Assembly: GCF_041902385.1 (NCBI RefSeq)
Contig: NZ_CP169244.1
Span: 2,356,001 to 2,420,000, forward strand
Source of the DNA: Arcticibacter sp041902385
GTDB taxonomy: Bacteria > Bacteroidota > Bacteroidia > Sphingobacteriales > Sphingobacteriaceae
Direction of reading: 5' to 3'
Length of the DNA stretch: 64,000 bases
A model generated the notes under the pieces. The model saw only the letters and a list, made by a program, of their open reading frames with translations. It searched no databases and had not been told where the DNA came from. Each line of letters begins with the position of its first letter. Position 1 is the stretch's first letter. Below are positions 55,486 to 64,000 of the stretch, one piece after another. The position numbers and the translations under genes were made by a program.

Positions 55486-55911
55486 ATTCCCATCCGTCTA
55501 CTGCCTGCTTGCCGTCGGTTTGCCGTCCGTTTACCGCCAGCCTGCTGTTAGTTTGCCGCCTGTCTGCCGTCGGTTGAACGTCCATTTATCGCTCGGAGTG
55601 CGTCCTTTTACTATCCGGGAGTATGCACTTGCCGTCGGTTTGCAGTCCGTTTACCGCCAGCCTGCTGTTAGTTTGCCGCCCGGTTGTCGTGACCGTCCAT
55701 TTATCGCCCCTTCGCCGCCGGTTCGCCGTCCCGTTACCACCGGGCTGCTGTTAGTTTGCCGCCTGTCTGTCGTCGGTTGACCGTCCATTTATCGCCCCTT
55801 TGCCGTCGGTTGACCGTCGGTTTGCCGTCCGTTTATCGTCGCTTTGCCGTCGGTTTACCGTCAGTTCTTCGTTCCTGCTTCGCTTCTGCTTCGTTCCTGG
55901 TTCGCTTCTGC
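55486..55911. repeat. Degenerate tandem array with an 11-bp period
   Basis: Consecutive units include TTGCCGTCGGT (55509), TTGCCGTCCGT, TTACCGCCAGC, CTGCTGTTAGT, TTGCCGCCTGT, CTGCCGTCGGT. The pattern goes on with few slips to TTCGCTTCTGC, TTCGTTCCTGG, TTCGCTTCTGC (55879-55911). A higher-order unit of about 120 bp is also repeated (55509 and 55629, with a third, shorter copy from 55711). Open frames across it are low-complexity and are by-products of the repeat. I know no named element like this. The array lies 1.8 kb upstream of 16S. Confidence 0.85.
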
Positions 55912-56561
55912 TTTTACGTTTTTTCGTCTCCTGGCCGTCGTTTTTCGTGCGCCGCTTCGTCTCGGGGCTTACTGGAAGTAAGAAAACAGACGGAAAACGG
56001 GCGAGCAAGGTGCCTGGCAGGTAATAACCTGGAGTTTCCCGGAAGCAGAAGGGAAAGGAGGGAGGAGCATAAATTTGACGCCAACTGTGCAATTCAGAGC
56101 CATTTGGTAACGCAATTCGTACACAGGAGCATGGGGCCCTACTTTCGAAACATTAGATAGAGCCGATACTTGCTGAGGTGCGGGTGTAGAGAAATTAAGC
56201 AGGTTTTGATTTTTAAATTTAAAAGGGATGAGACGTCTTACAAATGCAGACATGTGCCGTGAGGGCAATAAGAAGTTTACCGGCTGTGCAAAGCTCCCCC
56301 GATTATCGGGAGGGTCATCTACAAACGCACGACAAGCGGATATTCGAAAGCTGGCTTCTGATCTCGCACGACCGGCTGAATTCTCCAGCGACCTTGGCGA
56401 AAGTTCCTGCGCGGCAGCGTTCGGCTCTGCTCTGGTTGGTCACAACTGCGTATGTTGCAGATGCGTTAGGGACACACTGGAGACAGGCTTGTATACGGTT
56501 TGCCCCATTAGCTGAATAGAAGAGGCTCAGAAGCGATATGACACCGGGTCAGCACCGGTAC
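55912..56561. other. Stretch without recognised gene between repeat arrays
   Basis: Short overlapping frames exist (for example 56228-56515 and 56244-56519), but none has a recognisable family, a good start region or codon use like the neighbours. I see no RNA gene here. Confidence 0.4.
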
Positions 56562-56616
56562 GAGTCGGTGCTGACTCGGTGGTGACTCGGTCCTGACTCG
56601 GTTCTGAGTCGGTTCT
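56562..56616. repeat. Five exact-phase 11-bp units (GACTCGGTNCT)
   Basis: GAGTCGGTGCT, GACTCGGTGGT, GACTCGGTCCT, GACTCGGTTCT and GAGTCGGTTCT follow each other without gap. The period equals that of the larger array 650 bp upstream and the CGGT core is shared. Confidence 0.85.
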
Positions 56617-57002
56617 GTCCCTTGGAGCGGGCGCAGGAGTCTCGCCTGTGTCTGCCATGATGGCAGCCAGGGACAGGGCAGTATTAAGGCATTATGGACA
56701 GTCACTTACACAGGCGGTCGTGGCAAGGCTTCCAGCGGCTAAATTTGGTTGGTAAGCAAACAGATCGTTTCTGTGGACGTATGGCTTGAATACAACTTCT
56801 TCAGGAAACGCGTACGGGTTTGATTCGTCTTCCTGGGCGAAAAAGGCAGGACTGTCAAGGCGTAATGATTCGGGCGACGTAATTGTGCCAGCATTCAGAG
56901 CCGACCGGCATTGGTCCTGCTTTATTATCCGGGTAAAAATGCGTTGAAGTATAGAGTATTCTGATCAGGGCAGGCGGTAGATGCAGAAAAGAAAGATTTT
57001 TC
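56617..57002. other. Stretch without recognised gene upstream of the rRNA promoters
   Basis: No credible frame, RNA gene or repeat was found between the short 11-bp array and the first rRNA promoter. Confidence 0.4.
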
Positions 57003-57033
57003 TTGCCTGATATTGAAAAAGTGTGCATCTTTG
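57003..57033 (+). promoter_or_regulatory. rRNA operon promoter P1
   Basis: TTG (57003-57005), 20-bp spacer, CATCTTTG (57026-57033), followed by CAGTCCCCAAACG. It is the most upstream of four similar modules; the block after the -7 box is shared with P2-P4. Confidence 0.65.
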
Positions 57034-57158
57034 CAGTCCCCAAACGGGAAAGAGGGTGCAAGACCATCTGAAGGTGAAAGTAGAGAAGAGGTGATTTTAG
57101 GCGTTTACACGCATAAAAAGAGAGAAAAGGGAAGCGAGAAATAATTTTAAAATACTTC

Positions 57159-57189
57159 TTGCAGAAACGAAAAAAGATTCTCACCTTTG
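57159..57189 (+). promoter_or_regulatory. rRNA operon promoter P2
   Basis: TTG (57159-57161) in ACTTCTTGCAG, 20-bp spacer, CACCTTTG (57182-57189), then CAGTCCCAAAACG. Confidence 0.7.
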
Positions 57190-57297
57190 CAGTCCCAAAA
57201 CGACGGACTTCGGTTCGAAGAAAAAGGAGGATAAGCGCAAGGCTTAGGAGGATGAAAATCGGGAAAGAAAGAAGCAGAAGAAAATAAAAAATACTTC

Positions 57298-57328
57298 TTG
57301 CAGAAATCAAAAAAGATGTTCATCTTTG
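57298..57328 (+). promoter_or_regulatory. rRNA operon promoter P3
   Basis: TTG (57298-57300) in ACTTCTTGCAG, 20-bp spacer, CATCTTTG (57321-57328), then CCCTCCCCAAACG. Confidence 0.7.
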
Positions 57329-57434
57329 CCCTCCCCAAACGAGGGGTTTTCCGAGAGGGAAACAGGGAATAAGCGCAAGGCTTAAGAGATTGAAAACGAG
57401 AAGAGAAAGCGAAAAGAAAATTAAAAAAAACTTC

Positions 57435-57465
57435 TTGCAGAATTCGAAAAAGATTCTCACCTTTG
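57435..57465 (+). promoter_or_regulatory. rRNA operon promoter P4
   Basis: TTG (57435-57437) in ACTTCTTGCAG, 20-bp spacer, CACCTTTG (57458-57465), then CAATCCCAAAACG. It is closest to 16S, with a leader of about 265 nt to the mature 5' end. Confidence 0.7.
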
Positions 57466-57608
57466 CAATCCCAAAACGAAGCAAACGGCGCGACGCCGGG
57501 AGCGAAACTGAAAAGATTCAAAATACGGAAGGCTGGAAAGCCGGAAGGATTTAGATAAAAGCCGAACTGAGAGAGGGAGGCGCAAAAGTTCTTAAAAAGA
57601 AATGTCAT

Positions 57609-57621
57609 GTAGCATAACAGG
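57609..57621 (+). other. 5' half of the pre-16S processing stem
   Basis: GTAGCATAACAGG is the exact complement of CCTGTTATGCTAC at 59270-59282 behind 16S. The 13-bp pairing would loop out the whole 16S rRNA for cleavage by a double-strand RNase such as RNase III. Confidence 0.75.
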
Positions 57622-57729
57622 TAGGAATATCTGTTATAAACAAAAACAAGTTATCCTAAGTCAATTCATCGAATAGCATTAATAAAAACGATTCTATTTG
57701 AGAAAATAGAGTCAGAGACAAACTTCATT

Positions 57730-59253
<1,524 letters not shown>

Positions 59254-59297
59254 AGAGTGGTGAATTGAGCCTGTTATGCTACGGATATTCTTTTAAT

Positions 59298-59423
59298 AGT
59301 TATTAGCAGTTAGCTGTTAGCTATTAGAGAGAAGAAAAGACATTTCAAAAAAACAAAAGAGAAAAAGCACTTAGCAAAAAGCAAGAGGGAAGGCGAAAGC
59401 CAACACCCAGCTGCTAATAACTA
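59298..59423. repeat. 7-bp-period hairpin in the 16S-tRNA spacer
   Basis: AGTTATT, AGCAGTT, AGCTGTT, AGCTATT run from 59298 to 59325. CTGCTAATAACTA at 59411-59423 is the exact complement of TAGTTATTAGCAG at 59297-59309, so the tract closes as a hairpin with a loop of about 100 nt. The rest of the 247-bp spacer is purine-rich. Confidence 0.7.
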
Positions 59424-59500
59424 AAAGCTTAAAAAAACCCGAAAGAGGAAAGCCAGAATCGGTGGCAATAGCCAGAAGGGCTGGCGTGATTGGAAGAAAC

Positions 59501-59575
59501 AGTCCCGTAGCTCAGCTTGGTTAGAGCACTACACTGATAATGTAGGGGTCAGCAGTTCAAATCTGCTCGGGACTA
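59501..59575 (+). tRNA. tRNA-Ile, anticodon GAT
   Basis: Acceptor arms AGTCCCG (59501-59507) and CGGGACT (59568-59574) with discriminator A. The D arm starts GCTCAGCTTGGTTAGAGC, the anticodon loop is CTGATAA between CTACA and TGTAG, and the T loop is TTCAAAT. The 3' CCA is not encoded. Confidence 0.97.
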
Positions 59576-59586
59576 CAGGCGAGGGA

Positions 59587-59659
59587 GTAATAAGTGGTAA
59601 GTAATAAGTAGTAAGAGAATCTTACAACGTACAACTTAAGACTTAGAACTCGAAAACTC
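59587..59659. repeat. 7-bp-period hairpin between tRNA-Ile and tRNA-Ala
   Basis: The left arm is GTAATAA, GTGGTAA, GTAATAA, GTAGTAA (59587-59614). The right arm is CTTACAA, CGTACAA, CTTAAGA, CTTAGAA (59621-59648), of opposite sense. The arms pair imperfectly, with mismatches at the two variable positions of each heptamer. Confidence 0.75.
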
Positions 59660-59663
59660 AAAC

Positions 59664-59737
59664 GGGGAATTAGCTCAGCTGGCTAGAGCACCTGCCTTGC
59701 ACGCAGGGGGTCAACGGTTCGAATCCGTTATTCTCCA
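59664..59737 (+). tRNA. tRNA-Ala, anticodon TGC
   Basis: Acceptor arms GGGGAAT (59664-59670) and ATTCTCC (59730-59736), discriminator A. Anticodon loop CTTGCAC lies between CCTGC and GCAGG, and GGTTCGAATCC forms the T arm. The CCA end is not encoded. Confidence 0.97.
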
Positions 59738-59745
59738 CAGTGAAA

Positions 59746-59817
59746 GTGGTAAGTAATAAGTGGTAAGAGATAAGTCAAACGACTTACAACCTACAACTTA
59801 GAACTTACAACTCTCAA
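59746..59817. repeat. 7-bp-period hairpin, first copy in the tRNA-Ala-23S spacer
   Basis: GTGGTAA, GTAATAA, GTGGTAA, GAGATAA (59746-59773) face CTTACAA, CCTACAA, CTTAGAA, CTTACAA, CTCTCAA (59783-59817). Confidence 0.75.
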
Positions 59818-59878
59818 ACGTTCTTTGACATATTGGAAGAAGTAATTGAAGAAACAACAACAGAAGAGTTGTAGAAAA

Positions 59879-59950
59879 GTGATAAGTAAAAAGTGATAAG
59901 TAATAAGCCGCAAGGCAGAAAACTTAGAACTTAGAACTTACAACTCAATA
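59879..59950. repeat. 7-bp-period hairpin, second copy in the tRNA-Ala-23S spacer
   Basis: GTGATAA, GTAAAAA, GTGATAA, GTAATAA (59879-59906) face CTTAGAA, CTTAGAA, CTTACAA, CTCAATA (59923-59950). Confidence 0.75.
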
Positions 59951-59957
59951 AAAGGCA

Positions 59958-59985
59958 TTATCATATGAGCAAAAGCATATGATAA
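59958..59985 (+). other. Perfect 10-bp hairpin at the 23S 5' end
   Basis: TTATCATATG (59958-59967) and CATATGATAA (59976-59985) close an 8-base loop right before the mature 23S start. It is probably a processing or folding signal. Confidence 0.65.
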
Positions 59986-59986
59986 G

Positions 59987-62857
<2,871 letters not shown>

Positions 62858-62912
62858 GCAGACATTCTGTTGGTAATCTCTTCAAGTACTTCTTCTGATT
62901 ATGTTAATTTGA

Positions 62913-63040
62913 GTAATAAGTAGTAAGTGATAAGTAATAAGACTTACTATTGATATAGTCAAAAAAGAAATTGGAGTCATAAGCGGCGAAAAGGGAGTAA
63001 GAATACTTACTACTTACAACGTACCACTTACAACTCATAA
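62913..63040. repeat. 7-bp-period repeats in the 23S-5S spacer
   Basis: The left arm is GTAATAA, GTAGTAA, GTGATAA, GTAATAA (62913-62940). The right arm is CTTACTA, CTTACAA, CGTACCA, CTTACAA, CTCATAA (63006-63040). About 65 bases of other sequence lie between the arms. Confidence 0.75.
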
Positions 63041-63046
63041 AGATCT

Positions 63047-63158
<112 letters not shown>

Positions 63159-63163
63159 TTTAC

Positions 63164-63196
63164 AAAGCCCGTTAGTTTATTCTGACGGGCTTTTTT
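63164..63196 (+). terminator. Terminator of the rRNA operon
   Basis: Stem AAAGCCCGT (63164-63172) and ACGGGCTTT (63185-63193), followed by TTT. It closes the rRNA operon 6 bp behind 5S. Confidence 0.9.
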
Positions 63197-63302
63197 CGTT
63201 ATCCCCCAAAATAAACATCACTAAACATTTACCGTTCTCAATTGTTTATCATGTAGGTTCAAACATCTATTATTCATATCTTAGCAGGCTAAATTATCTG
63301 GA

Positions 63303-64000
63303 ATGACTAACAGCTTCGGAGCACGCAGGGAAGTAATGCAGCATATCGAAAAGTATATGCTTGAGCACATGGATACTTATCTAAAGCCAATAGATACAAA
63401 TTGGCAACCTTCGGATTTCCTTCCTGATGCAAGTCAGGATGACTTTTTTCAGGAAGTCAGGGAATTGCAGGAAAGCGCCAAAGGACTGTCTTATGATTTG
63501 ATAGCGGTATTAATAGGCGATACCATAACGGAGGAGGCATTGCCTACGTATGAGTCCTGGCTGACGATGGTAGAAGGTGTTTCAAAAGAGGAAGAAGGAG
63601 GCTGGATGAAGTGGGTTCGTCAATGGACCGCGGAGGAGAACCGTCATGGTGATCTGCTCAATAAGTACCTTTATTTATCCGGAAGGGTGAACATGCGGCA
63701 ACTCGAAATCTCTACACAATACCTGCTTGCTGATGGGTTTGACATCGGGACCGATCGTGATCCTTATCGCAATTTTATTTATACAAGCTTCCAGGAAATG
63801 GCCACGAATATCTCGCACCGGAGGGTCGCTTCTCTTGCCAAGAAGGATGGGGACACGCTGCTGTCGAAGATGTGCGGGGTGATAGCCAGTGATGAGGCTC
63901 GCCACGCAAAAGCGTATAAAGACTTTATTGCGCAGATTATAAAAGTAGACCCGAACGAAGTTCTCACTGCCTTTGAGGACATGATGAAGAAGAAGATTGT
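63303..64000 (+). CDS. Acyl-[acyl-carrier-protein] desaturase, 3' end cut by the window
   Basis: A ferritin-like di-iron enzyme that puts a double bond into acyl-ACP. The frame opens at the ATG 63303 (MTNSFGARREVMQHIEKYMLEHMDTYLKPIDTNWQPSDFLP) and is still open at the window end after about 232 residues. The first iron box is WTAEENRHGDLLNKYLYLSG and the second is IASDEARHAKAYKDF, both typical of stearoyl-ACP desaturases. LSYDLIAVLIGDTITEEALPTY is also a family block. The 5' region shows no clear promoter box. The gene is the first after the rRNA operon. Confidence 0.92.
   Translation, partial: MTNSFGARREVMQHIEKYMLEHMDTYLKPIDTNWQPSDFLPDASQDDFFQEVRELQESAKGLSYDLIAVLIGDTITEEALPTYESWLTMVEGVSKEEEGGWMKWVRQWTAEENRHGDLLNKYLYLSGRVNMRQLEISTQYLLADGFDIGTDRDPYRNFIYTSFQEMATNISHRRVASLAKKDGDTLLSKMCGVIASDEARHAKAYKDFIAQIIKVDPNEVLTAFEDMMKKKI

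Noticed and set aside
55359..56160. Open frames across the 11-bp array, both strands
   Set aside because: They consist of repeated low-complexity words (for example RRSTDGK, SLPPVCRR) set by the repeat; 11 bp is not a multiple of three and no family is recognisable.
56228..56519. Overlapping frames of 91 and 95 codons in two phases
   Set aside because: Neither has a recognisable domain, a promoter or codon use like the neighbours; two overlapping frames of the same length argue for chance.
56855..57608. Minus-strand frames of about 150 codons over the rRNA promoter region
   Set aside because: They are by-products of the four repeated promoter modules read backwards (repeated Phe/Cys/Lys-rich words) and have no plausible start region.

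Overview
The window is a chromosomal segment of a Bacteroidota, most likely a member of the Sphingobacteriales (Pedobacter-like). The evidence is two SusC/SusD pairs, several further TonB-dependent outer-membrane proteins, a GldA-like ATPase, a Bacteroidota-type omega subunit, a PorD-type protein (T9SS-associated family), promoters of the TTG-N19/20-TAnnTTTG type instead of sigma70 -35/-10 boxes, A-rich translation starts with almost no Shine-Dalgarno sequences, and a 16S-tRNA-Ile-tRNA-Ala-23S-5S operon of this type. No phage or plasmid is visible; the only mobile element is a group IIC intron.

Layout. 1-9.3 kb: 3' part of leuS, a TonB-type receptor, a cobalamin-binding-like protein with a TraB/GumN protein, and two flavoenzymes. 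9.3-13.1 kb: a 390-bp repeat tract, an L,D-transpeptidase, a TPR protein and glyS. 13.1-18.5 kb: gldA, a small barrel protein and the str cluster rpsL-rpsG-fusA-rpsJ, which ends in a terminator instead of running into rplC. 18.6-26.3 kb: a coiled-coil membrane protein, a fungal-type prephenate dehydrogenase, a zinc alcohol dehydrogenase/SRPBCC pair, and a sugar dehydrogenase with a TonB receptor. 26.4-34.6 kb: PAS histidine kinase, a glycolipid/glycan gene set (GT39, GT2, flippase-like membrane protein, epimerase), an SDR and a lipoprotein. 34.6-39.1 kb: pntB and pntA2 without pntA1, a lipoprotein, and a group IIC intron placed just behind that lipoprotein's terminator. 39.1-45.3 kb: fabI, recN and the cluster bamD-rpoZ-coaBC-porD. 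45.5-55.0 kb: an operon of two SusC/SusD pairs with no enzymes and no regulator. 55.0-63.2 kb: an 11-bp-period repeat array, four tandem rRNA promoters and the rRNA operon. 63.3 kb to the end: an acyl-ACP desaturase, cut by the window edge.

Two features stand out. First, degenerate repeats with a strict 7-bp period occupy many intergenic regions, usually as two arms of opposite sense that can fold on each other. They sit between convergent genes, around the fusA/rpsJ and glyS/gldA junctions, and in every spacer of the rRNA operon; a separate array with an 11-bp period lies upstream of the rRNA promoters. I do not recognise these as a named element. Second, seven genes, including the essential leuS, are each broken by one small indel, mostly loss of one base in a G-rich or homopolymer run. 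This points to base-calling error in the assembly, so I give those genes as single restored units.

Boundaries of rRNAs and some protein starts are estimates from sequence reading. No database search was run.
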